64,000 nt of DNA, taken from contig JAXGIW010000005.1 in assembly GCA_040770625.1 (NCBI GenBank), forward strand, positions 76,685 through 140,684. The letters are read 5' to 3'. This DNA is from 58-81 sp012729145. GTDB lineage: Bacteria; Synergistota; Synergistia; Synergistales; Thermovirgaceae. This document shows positions 18,601-27,293 of the stretch, in pieces. The notes beneath the pieces were generated by a model that was not told where the DNA came from, did not search any database, and saw only the letters and a list, made by a program, of their open reading frames with translations. Both the position numbers and the translations under genes were made by a program. The stretch's first letter is position 1; every line of letters begins with the position of its first letter.

Positions 18601-18748
18601 GGGGGGGCAGTACAGGGCCCCACTCGCCATAGTGCTGATAGGGGGTCTTCTTGCTGGCGGGACCATGGCCATTTTCCTTATACCTCCCGTCTACAAGGTC
18701 ATTTGGGATATCAAGAACCGATTCCAGAGGAGGGATGAAAATGCGTAA
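15689..18748 (+). CDS. RND-family efflux pump
   Basis: Inner-membrane proton-driven exporter of 1019 residues, AcrB/MexB superfamily. The two-fold repeat is visible: membrane segment at 13-32, periplasmic region with PVVDKIDINAQPF, first membrane bundle from about 335 (DMVIGTLLTAFFIYLFLR) including the charged TM4 stretch LAISVGVLVNNAILVLENIYRYRE, then the second half with GLVMIVGLVVNNAIVVVDYAEVV. Here the TM4 aspartate pair of classical drug pumps reads VNN, so proton coupling may be arranged as in CzcA-unlike or other HAE-type members; substrate is unknown. It overlaps the following gene by eight bases. Confidence 0.87.
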   Translation: MNLIGNSVRRPVLTTVIMTILVLLGLYSFYQLGVALLPKMDIPVVLVRVAYRGAGPLEIERLIVQPVEDAIASVEGVKEINGYALEGTGFVVAVLEYEVDVTQATLDISTRVKAITSDLPDDADEPVVDKIDINAQPFMMLVAKTGLPSYQARDIVEDQVAKRLTQIIGMASVDISGGRVREIHLDADPSSLMAHNLSLRRLASLVKASNFSSPSGNITLGGRETSVRIVGEPSQSSQFGDIGIPMGEGRVVRLGNVVNVVDGLADERNRARFDGKDSILLELIARPNANIVRVSKAVRTELERIAPSLGNSVELEVVYDSSEFVEKAVKNVIRDMVIGTLLTAFFIYLFLRQFGSTLAVAIAMPTSIIATFIPMFFFQYTLNVMSTLGLAISVGVLVNNAILVLENIYRYRELGMDPITAAEEGTREISLAVLSTTATNLGVFIPIAFMGGIVGQFFNQFALTVVFSTLFSLWGAFTVTPMAAARLGGSIHVSSFAKKATAWWHWLYREVEVFHHIYVEKAVRHPWLTIGFFGLLFVGSLLLVPRVGFEFFPKVDEGVIRVNLELSSTASLEATDEQIRKVEAFLREQPYVKSISTTVGGRRLSGVNSGTIRVYLVDESERKSAFALASDLRRRFAGLPDTNVTINVASGQGGGGMSRPVQITISGPDLDVLDGISKELIEKIRDIPGLADLDTDWKVGRFDLKLTPDNYKLTSMGVTLADVSEELRGYLSGINAGVYREQGNEYDILVKLADRWVDSPTSVPELPMWTPSGFVPVNELAAVTYEPSPTAIYRVDRQRKVSVQADVAGRTVGDVFRDITPRMDEIQLPAGYRFMIEGEMQNIQENFQRMLVAFSMAIVLTFLMIAGILESYLFSLVIMLTIPLSVIGVIPTLLLTGTTLSIYGLLGLVMIVGLVVNNAIVVVDYAEVVRKKGHEAAEAVVEACRVRFRPIIMADVTTLVAMLPLALGLGEGGQYRAPLAIVLIGGLLAGGTMAIFLIPPVYKVIWDIKNRFQRRDENA

Positions 18749-20237
18749 GGGGTTGTTCTTCTGGTTCTCCATCCTCGTCGCGGCTGGCATTATCGCCGGA
18801 ACGGTCTTCTTCTTCGGCAAAGTTCCGGAAAGGGTCGTTGATACCGCAATGGCCATTCCGGCAATAGATATGGATTCACCAAGGTTCTTTTTCGAGGCAG
18901 GACCCGGACAGCTGGGACCGGAGCTGCCAGAGAAGATGGTCGAGGAGGCAGAGGAGAGCGTCCGGTCTCTGGTCTCAGGCCTCTCGGACCTTCTCCCGCT
19001 GGCCACCATGGCAGAAAGATCATCGGTCCTGGGAGCCTGGGTCGCCAACGAGCCCGTCTTTTATGGTTCCTTCCTTTTACAGCCCAAGCACCTTAAGGAT
19101 ATTCAGGAAGGAAGGATACCCGGCCCCTGGCTTGAAAGTTCCTCGGGCCTGACCCTGGGCCCATCTGAAAGAGAAGGGATCCTGCGCCTGACCGCCGGTA
19201 AAGGGAGAGTGGTCCTCTTTCTTCGCGGCGACAGGGAATTCCTTCTCGCCTCCCATTCCTTCGAAGGTCTCGATAGAATGGCGAAAGCCCTTGAAGGCTT
19301 GCAGGAAAGGTTCAAGGCAGATCTCAGCGTCGAGCCCTTATGGCCTGCTCACCTTGCTTTATTTGACGGGAAAATGATCGCCCAGGCCGCCTCCCTGAGA
19401 GGGTTAAAAGCCCCCGATGTCCCCATTGCGCTGGAGCTGGCATGGAACCGTCGACCGGATAGCGGCGGGATAGCATGGAAGGCAGAGGGTCTAAAGGAAT
19501 GGTTGCCTGAGCAGATCCGCGAAAAGATCACCCCCATGGCATGGGGCGGCCCGGTACATTTCCCGGAGCCCCTTATAGCTGCCTTGGGAGTCTCCGTACC
19601 GGAGGGTCTGGGAGGACTGATCGAGAAAGACCTTTCGGTTCCTGACTGGATGGAGGAGGCCGGATTTGACCGCAGTTCACTGGCCGACCTGATCGAGGGT
19701 CCATTGGTGGCCTCCGTCGGAGGTCAGAGCAGGGTCCTTCTTTTCAGTCTCCCCGGCATTCTTCTGCAGCTCCCTTCAAGGGGTGCCGAAGGGATCAGAT
19801 GGATCGAAGGTCTCTGGAGCAACAAGTGGGCCAGGTTTGCCTTCTCTCCCCAGCCCGTCCGGGGTTTCAATTCCGGAGGGAGACTTTCCATTCCATTTAC
19901 GATGATAGCTGCAGCTAATGAAGATTTGGCTCTGGCGGGTGTGATAAACGATTCGACACTGGGGAGACCGGTACCTGTGGACCAGGTTGTCCCTGTCGGC
20001 AAGAAAGATGCTGTACTCTGGTTTTTCGCCGATCTGCCGAAAGCCGCTGATGCTCTCGAAAGCCTTTCGAGGATAACTGATCTTGCAGATCGTTTCGGGG
20101 TTGACGAGACACCCGATCCCGAGGATCTTGCCAGTCTGATCGGAGAGTTGCGGTCCATGGGGCAGGTAACCCTGGTGGTCCATGATCTGGGGTCAGGGAT
20201 GGGCAGCTGGAAGGGAGCTGAAGTTCCGGCCCAGTAA
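18741..20237 (+). CDS. Unknown exported protein, fourth gene of the efflux operon
   Basis: I do not recognise this 498-residue protein. It has an N-terminal anchor or uncleaved signal (residues 4-25, GLFFWFSILVAAGIIAGTVFFFG) and a long soluble remainder without cysteines in obvious motifs. Sections such as GRVVLFLRGDREFLLASHSFEGLDRMAKALEGL recall DUF3352-like periplasmic proteins, but the match is weak. It overlaps the RND gene by eight bases and has AGAGGAGGG upstream of the ATG at 18741, so it is cotranscribed with the pump and may be an accessory factor or an envelope protein. Confidence 0.6.
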   Translation: MRKGLFFWFSILVAAGIIAGTVFFFGKVPERVVDTAMAIPAIDMDSPRFFFEAGPGQLGPELPEKMVEEAEESVRSLVSGLSDLLPLATMAERSSVLGAWVANEPVFYGSFLLQPKHLKDIQEGRIPGPWLESSSGLTLGPSEREGILRLTAGKGRVVLFLRGDREFLLASHSFEGLDRMAKALEGLQERFKADLSVEPLWPAHLALFDGKMIAQAASLRGLKAPDVPIALELAWNRRPDSGGIAWKAEGLKEWLPEQIREKITPMAWGGPVHFPEPLIAALGVSVPEGLGGLIEKDLSVPDWMEEAGFDRSSLADLIEGPLVASVGGQSRVLLFSLPGILLQLPSRGAEGIRWIEGLWSNKWARFAFSPQPVRGFNSGGRLSIPFTMIAAANEDLALAGVINDSTLGRPVPVDQVVPVGKKDAVLWFFADLPKAADALESLSRITDLADRFGVDETPDPEDLASLIGELRSMGQVTLVVHDLGSGMGSWKGAEVPAQ

Positions 20238-20286
20238 GGTCCGGAACGGAAGGACCATAGAAGGTTCAGGACAAGGAGGAATCGCA

Positions 20287-21564
20287 ATGCAGGGAAACCC
20301 CCTGGCCGTAATGATGGAACGAGGCTGCGTTGAGTGGTGCAGTCATCCCGAGGAACTGTCATCCCTGTTCGACAGCGAGATGGTAACCGGTTACATCGGG
20401 TTCGATCCGACCGCGGACAGCCTTCACGTAGGACACCTTATCCCGATGATGGGGCTGGCCTGGATGCAGAGCTTCGGTCATAGGCCTATTGCCATAGCCG
20501 GTATGGGCACGGGGCTTATCGGTGACCCTTCCGGAAAGAGCAAGGAGAGGAACCTTCTTACCCTGGAGCAGGTCGAAAAGAACCTGGTGACCGTAAAGGA
20601 GCAGCTTGGACAGTTCCTTGACTTCGACTGCGGTGCCAACTCGGCTCTGATAATCAACAACTACGACTGGCTGGGCAAACAGACCCTGCTTGAGTTCCTG
20701 AGGGACACAGGCAAGCACTTCAGCGTGAATTACATGATAGGAAGGGAGTACGTCAAAAGTCGCCTTGATGACCCTGAGAAGTCCATCTCCTACACCGAGT
20801 TCTCCTATATGCTTCTACAGGCCTTTGATTTCTGCCATCTTTACGAAAGCCACGGCTGCAAGCTCCAGATGGGTGGGAACGACCAGCAGGGCAATATAAT
20901 CGCCGGGATCGACCTGATAAGGAAGAAGGCCGGAGGTCAGGCATACGGGATAACCTACCCGCTCCTGCTGAGCGCCTCGGGCCAGAAGTTCGGGAAGACA
21001 GAAGGCGGGACGGTGTGGCTCTCCCCTGAAAGGACATCACCATACAGGTTCTACCAGTTCTGGATCAACACTGACGACCGTGATGTTGAGAAGCTGCTGA
21101 AGCTCTTCACCTTTCTTCCCCTCGACGAGATCAGGGACATAATGGAAACCCACGAGACCAGGCCTGAGAAGAGGAAGGCCCAGAAGAGACTGGCAAGGGA
21201 GGTAACGGAGAGACTTCACGGGGAGGGTGCCTTAAGGGCCGCAGAGAGGGCCAGTGCCATTCTTTTCGGTGAGGGTTTCGAGCCCTCGGAGCTCACACCT
21301 GATATGCTCCGGATCCTTATGTCTGAAGTACCGACGGGAGCTTTCCCCCAGGAGCTCCTGCCTTCTCCGGTGGAGGTTCTCTCATCCTCCGGGGCCTGCA
21401 AAAGCAAGAGCGAAGCCAGGAGGCTCATCCAGGGTGGGGGGGTCTACCTCAACGGAAGACGGATGGGTCCATCCGACGAGATCGAGGAAGGGAACCTGAT
21501 CGAAGGAAGGCATCTATTTTTCCGATTGGGGAAGAAGCGCTTCTTTGCGGCCAGCAAGGGCTAG
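20287..21564 (+). CDS. tyrS: Tyrosyl-tRNA synthetase
   Basis: Class I aminoacyl-tRNA synthetase of 425 residues that charges tRNA-Tyr. The HIGH-type motif is HVGHL (after DPTADSL), tyrosine pocket residues lie in SYMLLQAFDF and MGGNDQQGNI, and the KMSKS-type loop reads KFGKT. A C-terminal S4-like RNA-binding domain (CKSKSEARRLIQGGGVYLNGRRM) is present. The start at 20287 follows AGGAGGA at 20275-20281; an upstream in-frame ATG overlaps the previous gene and lacks a ribosome site. Length and layout are normal for the bacterial TyrRS group. Confidence 0.95.
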   Translation: MQGNPLAVMMERGCVEWCSHPEELSSLFDSEMVTGYIGFDPTADSLHVGHLIPMMGLAWMQSFGHRPIAIAGMGTGLIGDPSGKSKERNLLTLEQVEKNLVTVKEQLGQFLDFDCGANSALIINNYDWLGKQTLLEFLRDTGKHFSVNYMIGREYVKSRLDDPEKSISYTEFSYMLLQAFDFCHLYESHGCKLQMGGNDQQGNIIAGIDLIRKKAGGQAYGITYPLLLSASGQKFGKTEGGTVWLSPERTSPYRFYQFWINTDDRDVEKLLKLFTFLPLDEIRDIMETHETRPEKRKAQKRLAREVTERLHGEGALRAAERASAILFGEGFEPSELTPDMLRILMSEVPTGAFPQELLPSPVEVLSSSGACKSKSEARRLIQGGGVYLNGRRMGPSDEIEEGNLIEGRHLFFRLGKKRFFAASKG

Positions 21565-21579
21565 AGTGGGTGGAGAAGC

Positions 21580-22434
21580 ATGTCCCTTCAGGCCCATGCC
21601 CTGGAAGCAGTCAGGAAATGGATCCGGCCCGGGTGGAGAGCCGCCCTGGCCTCGGGAGTGCTCTATGGACTTCTGAGAGTGGTCGCACCACGAAGGAAAG
21701 TAGCCCTAGGGAACATGGAGATCGCCTTTCCCAAGTCCTCCCCGTCCTGGAGGAGAGAGAACCTTTCAAGGGTTTACAGGCACTTCGCTGCCTCACTGGC
21801 TGAATATCTGGTGGTCCAGAACGACCCCTCCCTGGTGGATAAATGGTTCATCGATTCCAGCGGTCTCGAGTGGCTCCGGGAACAGGCATCCAGAGGCAGG
21901 GGCGCCGTTATCCTCATGGCCCACTTTGGAAGCTGGGAGCTAATGGCGGCCTGGCTGGCCCGGAGAGGTTTCCCTATCTACGGGATCATCAAGGACCCCG
22001 ATGACAGGGACCTGGCCGAACTGATCGAGAAGTACCGAAGAAATATAGGGGGGAGACCCATCTCCAAGCAATCCGCTCTCAAGGAGCCTGTCAGGAGACT
22101 CCGGGAGGGCGGAATGGTCGTGATAGCCGGAGACCAGAACTGGGGCGGAAAGGGAGCGCTAAGGATACCCTTTTTCGGGAAAGATTGCCAGACCGCCGGA
22201 GGCCCGGCCGCGTTCGCGATAATGGCCGAAGTTCCGCTTATCCCCGTCGCAGCCACCAGGCTGGGTTCTTTCCGGTACAGGATAGATATCGGTCCCCCCA
22301 TAGACGAACCCGGCGATGGGACCAGGGAAGAGAAGATGCTCATAATGACACGGGAAGCAAGCCTCTGGACAGAAAGAATGATAAGGAAAGCGCCGGAGCA
22401 GTGGCTGTGGATGCACCGGCGCTGGCGGGACTGA
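21580..22434 (+). CDS. Lipid A biosynthesis (LpxL/HtrB-like) acyltransferase
   Basis: Membrane-associated acyltransferase of 284 residues. The H-x4-E catalytic motif is HFGSWE in LMAHFGSWELMAAWLARRG, followed by a KEPVRRLREGGMVVIAGDQNWGGKG segment that matches the usual DxxxxGxF-like block of the family. These enzymes add secondary acyl chains to lipid A precursors at the inner membrane, which argues for an LPS-bearing outer membrane in this organism. Related bacterial members transfer to other lipids, so the acceptor is inferred. It begins 15 bases after tyrS. Confidence 0.8.
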   Translation: MSLQAHALEAVRKWIRPGWRAALASGVLYGLLRVVAPRRKVALGNMEIAFPKSSPSWRRENLSRVYRHFAASLAEYLVVQNDPSLVDKWFIDSSGLEWLREQASRGRGAVILMAHFGSWELMAAWLARRGFPIYGIIKDPDDRDLAELIEKYRRNIGGRPISKQSALKEPVRRLREGGMVVIAGDQNWGGKGALRIPFFGKDCQTAGGPAAFAIMAEVPLIPVAATRLGSFRYRIDIGPPIDEPGDGTREEKMLIMTREASLWTERMIRKAPEQWLWMHRRWRD

Positions 22435-22447
22435 GACAGCCTGGAAA

Positions 22448-22639
22448 CTAAATCTTCTTTTCCGAGAAGAGTTCCCCTCCGACAGCATAGTCACCGCGAG
22501 ACATTTCGGAGAGGATTATCCTGACCTGCTCAGGTCTGACCCCAAGTGCAAGACAGATGGAAGCGGTCATTTCGCTGACGAGCCTCTTCTTCTGCTCCGT
22601 GGACCTGCCCTCCAGCAGGTGTACCTGGACTATCGGCAT
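22448..22639 (-). CDS. 4-oxalocrotonate tautomerase-like protein
   Basis: Small enzyme of 63 residues. The mature N-terminus is the conserved proline after the initiator methionine (MPIVQVHLLEGRSTEQKK), which acts as the catalytic base in this family; the rest (VSEMTASICLALGVRPEQVRIILSEM) fits the beta-alpha-beta fold. Start chosen by GAGGAGGTG eight bases upstream of the ATG at 22639. It sits after mnmE on the same strand and may belong to that transcript. Substrate unknown. Confidence 0.85.
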   Translation of the reverse strand: MPIVQVHLLEGRSTEQKKRLVSEMTASICLALGVRPEQVRIILSEMSRGDYAVGGELFSEKKI

Positions 22640-22673
22640 ATTTTCACCTCCTCGGTTCACCGGATCGATCTGT

Positions 22674-24038
22674 TCACTTTCCGATACAAAAACCGGAAAA
22701 GATCCTTTCAAGAAGTTCCTCATCGGCTGATGTCCCAAGGATCCTTGAGAGGCACTTCCTTGAACGGGAGAGCATCTCAAGGGAAGCGTCCAGACCGGCC
22801 CCGGAGGAGACTGCGTCCATAGCCCCCTCTGCCAGTTCGAGGGCTTTTCTCAACTCCTCGACCTGCCGTTCCGTGGTGTTGAAATCTTCGTCAACGGATG
22901 TACTCCCCGATACGGAGAGGACGATCAGGTCCTTCAGCTCTTCCAGCCCATGCCCTGTCGCAGCTGATGTAACCCTGATCTCGTGCCCTGGCAGAAGGTC
23001 CTTGACGTCATCGATCTCCAACGCCACTGGAAGGTCCGATTTGTTCAGCGCTACAATACAGCAGCTTCCACGGAGGGACATGGCGATCCTCCTGTCGTCA
23101 TCGGTGATGGGCTCGCTTCCGTCGATCACCCATACCCTGATGTCGGCGTCGCGGATGGCCTCCATGGCACGTCGTACTCCTTCCTCTTCGGCAAGGTCTC
23201 CCGGGTCCCTTATCCCGGCGGTATCTATCAGCCTGAGAGGAACCCCCTTGTGGGTTACCACTTCCTCGATAAGGTCCCTTGTGGTACCGGGCATTGAAGT
23301 GACGATGGAGCGTGCTTCTTCGAGGAAGGCGTTCATCAGGGAGGATTTTCCTACGTTCGGACGGCCGGAGATCGCGACCCTGATCCCTTCACGAAGAAAC
23401 CGACCCGAACGGGCCGACGAAAGGAGGTCCCTTATACGCTGTGCCACCTCGTAGAGACGGTGAAGGTAGTCATCAGGCGTCAATTCCGGGATGTCCTCGT
23501 CCGGGTGGTCCAGGCCGGCTTCTGCAAAGGCAGAGAGATCGGCCATGTCATCGTTGACGCTTTTCACTCTGGCGGAGAAATGGCCCCGGAGGCATTTGAC
23601 TGCCGCCCTGAGTGCTTGGTCGGAACGGGATCTGATCACCCCAAGTACCGATTCCGCCTCTGCCAGGTCGATCCTGCCGTTCATAAAGGCCCGCCTCGTG
23701 AACTCTCCCGGTCGGGCCATCCGGGCTCCTCCGGCAAGGCAGAGCTCCAGGCATTTCCTTGCTGCAACGGTGCCTCCATGACAGTGGATCTCTGCAGCTT
23801 CCTCACCGGTGTAGCTGCCGGGCCTCCTGAACCAGACCGCCAGGACCTCGTCTACGGGATCGCCTTCATTATCCAGAATAAAGCCGTGTTTCATAAAACG
23901 GGGCGGAGAGAGGCTCAGGCCCTCTCCGCCCCTGAAGATGGAGTTCACCAGGTCCCTGGACCCGCCCCCGGAGAGACGGACGATGGCTATGCCCGATTCG
24001 CCCCAGGCTGTGGAAATGGCTGTAATAATATCCTTCAT
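22674..24038 (-). CDS. mnmE: tRNA modification GTPase MnmE
   Basis: GTPase of 454 residues that, with MnmG, installs carboxymethylaminomethyl groups at wobble uridine 34. N-terminal folate-binding domain (ITAISTAWGESGIAIVRLSGGGS), helical domain, an inserted G domain with SGRPNVGKSSLMNAFL, the switch DTAGIRDPG and NKSD, and the C-terminal CIGK box (FCIGK) whose cysteine is needed for modification. All motifs are intact. mnmG is not in the window. The tautomerase gene lies 34 bases downstream. Confidence 0.95.
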   Translation of the reverse strand: MKDIITAISTAWGESGIAIVRLSGGGSRDLVNSIFRGGEGLSLSPPRFMKHGFILDNEGDPVDEVLAVWFRRPGSYTGEEAAEIHCHGGTVAARKCLELCLAGGARMARPGEFTRRAFMNGRIDLAEAESVLGVIRSRSDQALRAAVKCLRGHFSARVKSVNDDMADLSAFAEAGLDHPDEDIPELTPDDYLHRLYEVAQRIRDLLSSARSGRFLREGIRVAISGRPNVGKSSLMNAFLEEARSIVTSMPGTTRDLIEEVVTHKGVPLRLIDTAGIRDPGDLAEEEGVRRAMEAIRDADIRVWVIDGSEPITDDDRRIAMSLRGSCCIVALNKSDLPVALEIDDVKDLLPGHEIRVTSAATGHGLEELKDLIVLSVSGSTSVDEDFNTTERQVEELRKALELAEGAMDAVSSGAGLDASLEMLSRSRKCLSRILGTSADEELLERIFSGFCIGK

Positions 24039-24075
24039 GGAAGGTACGGGTCCTCCTGTTCTTCAAAGATCTCTA

Positions 24076-25281
24076 TCAGAGCATCTCCCTTATGGCTTCG
24101 CCGAGACGTTTGACCCCTTCCTCGATAACATCCGGTCTGGAGTAGGTGTAGTTGATCCTTGCATTATGCTCACCGCCTCCGTTGGCGAAGAAGGGGGATC
24201 CGGTCACAAAGGCCACCTTCTTCTCGATGGCCTTTGTGAAAAGTTCACCGGCGTCGATCCTGGGCATATGGATCCAGTAGAAGAAACCTCCTTCGGGTTT
24301 AACCCAGGTGACTTCATCCAGGGGGAGGTACTTCCTGAAGCTTTCCTCCATTGCATCCCTTTTGGTCCGGTAGTCGGCGATGATATTGGGGAGGTGTCTG
24401 TCAAGGTAGCCTTTTCTGCAGTACTCGTAGATCAGCGCCTGGGATATGGGGCTTGAACAGAGGTCCAATGCCTGTTTGAAGACCGTCAGTTTCCTGATGA
24501 TATCCATGCTGCCTGTACACCACCCGATCCTCGTTCCCGGGGCAAGGATCTTCGAGAAGGAACCTGCATAGATCACTCCACCCTCAGGGTCAAGAGAAAA
24601 GATGGAGGGAAGGTGCTCGCCGTCAAAGCGGACGTACCCGTATGGGTCGTCCTCGAATATGGGGATCCCGTACCTGTGAGAGATTTCTACCAGTTTCTTC
24701 CTTCTTTCCAGGGTCAAGGTGCACCCGGCGGGGTTCTGGAAGTTGACTATGGTGTAGATGAACTTGATCTTCTTGCCTTCTGAACGGGCCTTCTCGATCT
24801 TCTCGGGAAGTATGTCAACGACCATGCCTTCCGCGTCGGTGGGGATCCCGATGAACCGGGAGCCGTGGTTGTGAAAGGCGGTGAGGGCCGCCAGGTAGGA
24901 GGGGTCCTCGGTGATTATATAGTCGCCGGGATCGATCATTGCCCAACCCATAAGGTCCAGGACCTGCTGCGAGCCCGAAGTAAGGAGCATTTCCTCCGAA
25001 GATACCTTCCTGCCCATCCTTGGCGCCGTCCAATGGGCCAGAAATTCCTTCAGGGGTGTGTAACCCTCTGTGGTCCCGTACTGCAGGAGGTTCTGACCAT
25101 CCCGGAGTAGGACCTCTGCCCCTTCGTGGAACTCCTTTACCGGGAAGACATCCGGGGCCGGCATTCCTCCCGCAAAGGATATCATTCCCGGCTGGCGGAT
25201 GACACTCAGCATCTCCCGTATCGGTGAAGGTCGGACATTCTGTGCCTTTCCGCTGAAGTTCGGTTCCCAAACCTTGCCCAA
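24076..25281 (-). CDS. MocR-like PLP-dependent aminotransferase (class I/II)
   Basis: Aminotransferase of about 401 residues resembling 2-aminoadipate/LysN-type and aromatic aminotransferases. PLP lysine is in YAGSFSKILAPGTRIGW; other landmarks are ISFAGGMPAPDVFP, YGTTEGYTPL, TIVNFQNPAGCTL and EDDPYGYVRF. The start is a TTG at 25281 with AGGGAGGAG six bases upstream; a GTG at 25338 overlapping the previous stop (GTGA) is the alternative. It is a close paralogue of the gene just upstream, so a tandem duplication. It probably takes part in amino-acid deamination; the substrate cannot be told. Confidence 0.82.
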   Translation of the reverse strand: MGKVWEPNFSGKAQNVRPSPIREMLSVIRQPGMISFAGGMPAPDVFPVKEFHEGAEVLLRDGQNLLQYGTTEGYTPLKEFLAHWTAPRMGRKVSSEEMLLTSGSQQVLDLMGWAMIDPGDYIITEDPSYLAALTAFHNHGSRFIGIPTDAEGMVVDILPEKIEKARSEGKKIKFIYTIVNFQNPAGCTLTLERRKKLVEISHRYGIPIFEDDPYGYVRFDGEHLPSIFSLDPEGGVIYAGSFSKILAPGTRIGWCTGSMDIIRKLTVFKQALDLCSSPISQALIYEYCRKGYLDRHLPNIIADYRTKRDAMEESFRKYLPLDEVTWVKPEGGFFYWIHMPRIDAGELFTKAIEKKVAFVTGSPFFANGGGEHNARINYTYSRPDVIEEGVKRLGEAIREML

Positions 25282-25334
25282 TTCAATCTCCTCCCTAAGG
25301 ATCGGATGCCTCTGCTCTTCTTGGGGACAGGCTC

Positions 25335-26543
25335 TCACTCGAACTCGCTGATTGCTTCACAGAGCTTTTTCACGCCCAGATCTGTCATTTCGGGAGATGC
25401 GAAGGTAAAGCACATCCTGAAATTATCACGGCCTCCCGTACCGGTCGGATAGAAGGCGTTCCCGGGGACGAAGGCGACCTTTTTCTCGACAGCTCTTTCC
25501 AGCAGCTTCACGGCGGGGATCCCCGGGGCCGTGATCCAGTAGAAGAATCCCCCCCTTGGTTTTTGCCAGGAGATCCTTCCGACGGGCATGTTTTTTTGCA
25601 GGGCAGCCTCCATTCCGTCCCTCTTGTTCCTGTAGTGGCTAACAATACGGGGGAGAAAGGAGTCGAGGTGTCCAAGCCTGCAGTACTCCCATACTATTGC
25701 CTGCACCACAACGCTGGTGCAGGTGTCAGTGCCTTGCTTGAAAACGGCCATTTTCCTTATGATCTCACTGTTCCCCGCACACCAGGCAACACGGGTACCG
25801 GGGGCAAGTATCTTCGAGAAGCTTGACGCGAAGACCACCAGTCCCTGTTCGTCCATGGAGAAAAGAGACGGGATCTCCTCCCCATCGAACCTTACCCATC
25901 CGTAGGGGTCATCCTCGAGGATCATTATCCCGTAGGTCCTGGCGATCTCCAGGAGCCTCTTCCTTCTCTCCAGAGACAGGTCGCAGCCAAGGGGGTTGTG
26001 GAAGTTGACAATGGTGTAAATGAACTTGATACGGTTCCCGGAGGCCAGGGCTTTTTCGATAAGATCCGGGAGCAGTTCCACCTTCATGCCTTCGCTGTCG
26101 CAGGGGACCGTCAGGAACCTGGCCCCGTGGTTGTACATGGTCCCCGTCGCTCCCAGGAAGGTCGGCTCCTCGCAGATGACCCAGTCCCCCCTGTCGAGGA
26201 GGGCCCAGCAGAGAAGATCTATAACCTGAGAAGATCCCGTGGTGATCAACAGTTCTTCCGGAAGAAGCTTCCGCCCCATCCTGGGGGCGGTCCATTCCGA
26301 GATAAATTCCTTGAGGGGGGGATAACCCTCGGTCGTTCCGTACTGGAGAATATCCTTCCCCTCCCTTGAGATTATCGAGGCGGCCTGCTGGAACTGCTCC
26401 ACAGGGAAGATGTCCGGATCGGGCATCCCCCCGGCGAAGGATATCATTCCCGGCTTTCTGACAAGATGCAACATCTCCCGGATGGGAGAGGGTCTGATGC
26501 TCTTTGCCGCAAGACTGTAAAGATCGGCAAGTATGTCCTCCAC
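25335..26543 (-). CDS. MocR-like PLP-dependent aminotransferase (class I/II), paralogue
   Basis: Protein of about 402 residues, similar along its whole length to its downstream neighbour (RPSPIREML, ISFAGGMPDPDIFP, YGTTEGYPPL, TIVNFHNPLGCDL). The PLP lysine is in FASSFSKILAPGTRVAW. The start is a GTG at 26543, seven bases after GGGAGGT; the GTG at 26552 is inside that ribosome site. Differences such as VAWCAG in place of IGWCTG suggest the two copies have separate substrate ranges. Likely cotranscribed with the M48 protease gene upstream and the paralogue downstream. Confidence 0.82.
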   Translation of the reverse strand: MEDILADLYSLAAKSIRPSPIREMLHLVRKPGMISFAGGMPDPDIFPVEQFQQAASIISREGKDILQYGTTEGYPPLKEFISEWTAPRMGRKLLPEELLITTGSSQVIDLLCWALLDRGDWVICEEPTFLGATGTMYNHGARFLTVPCDSEGMKVELLPDLIEKALASGNRIKFIYTIVNFHNPLGCDLSLERRKRLLEIARTYGIMILEDDPYGWVRFDGEEIPSLFSMDEQGLVVFASSFSKILAPGTRVAWCAGNSEIIRKMAVFKQGTDTCTSVVVQAIVWEYCRLGHLDSFLPRIVSHYRNKRDGMEAALQKNMPVGRISWQKPRGGFFYWITAPGIPAVKLLERAVEKKVAFVPGNAFYPTGTGGRDNFRMCFTFASPEMTDLGVKKLCEAISEFE

Positions 26544-26621
26544 TCCCAGCACCTCCCGTCTAGGTAAGGGGGAGGGCCATGGACCCTATCCCCATCGATA
26601 TTGTATATCATTATCCGCTTC

Positions 26622-27260
26622 CTACCTTTTCTCTCCGCTTATCCTTTCAGTGGTCTCCCTGATATGGGCCATGCGACGCTCCGTCGGGGGGTGGGAGTTA
26701 AAACCGCTTGGTGTGGTCTTGAATCCCGCCCCAACCATGCTCTGAAAGGCATCGAAAAGTCCCCAGGGGTCGTAACCCGCTTTTGCTGCCAAAGCCACTC
26801 CGTAGTCGTCAGCGGCTATCTCCTGCTCACGGCTGAAACCGGCTTCGGCTAGCACCATCCCCGTGCCTACCACATCGATTCCGCCCAGCCTCCTTTCTCC
26901 CAGGGCCTTGTAGAGTAACATCCAGAGAAGGTTTCTCTTGATGGTGTCGTCGTAGTGTCCCAGTTTGATATGTCCTATCTCATGGGCCAGTACTCCGGCC
27001 ACTTCATCGGGGGATCTGAGGGTCTGAAGGAGACCGGTCGTGGCATGAACGGAGTATTTGTTCATGCTGAAAGAGACCCACGCGTTGGGCTCTTCCTTTT
27101 CCTCTATGTTCACGGGGCCGGCGTCATCCAGTGAAGCCGTCGAGGTAAGGTCGCGCCATATTCTGTCCACTGTCTCCGGGGCAAGGGCCGCATCACAGGG
27201 GACAGCGACTGCTGCCAGGAACATGAGAAGAAGCAATGGGAAAGTGATCTTTCTGATCAT
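26622..27260 (-). CDS. M48-family metallopeptidase, exported
   Basis: Zinc protease of 212 residues. A signal peptide (IRKITFPLLLLMFLAAVAVPCDA, residues 2-24) precedes the catalytic domain, with the HExxH motif in AHEIGHIKLGH and the third ligand glutamate in SREQEIAADDYGVALAAKAGYDP. It likely works in the periplasm on misfolded or envelope proteins, as BepA/LoiP-type proteins do, although it lacks TPR repeats and is shorter. Start set by GGGAGGT seven bases before the ATG at 27260. Its leader contains a 24-base inverted repeat. Confidence 0.85.
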   Translation of the reverse strand: MIRKITFPLLLLMFLAAVAVPCDAALAPETVDRIWRDLTSTASLDDAGPVNIEEKEEPNAWVSFSMNKYSVHATTGLLQTLRSPDEVAGVLAHEIGHIKLGHYDDTIKRNLLWMLLYKALGERRLGGIDVVGTGMVLAEAGFSREQEIAADDYGVALAAKAGYDPWGLFDAFQSMVGAGFKTTPSGFNSHPPTERRMAHIRETTERISGEKR

Positions 27261-27293
27261 GGGGCATACCTCCCTTCGGCTAGCCTCCGACCA

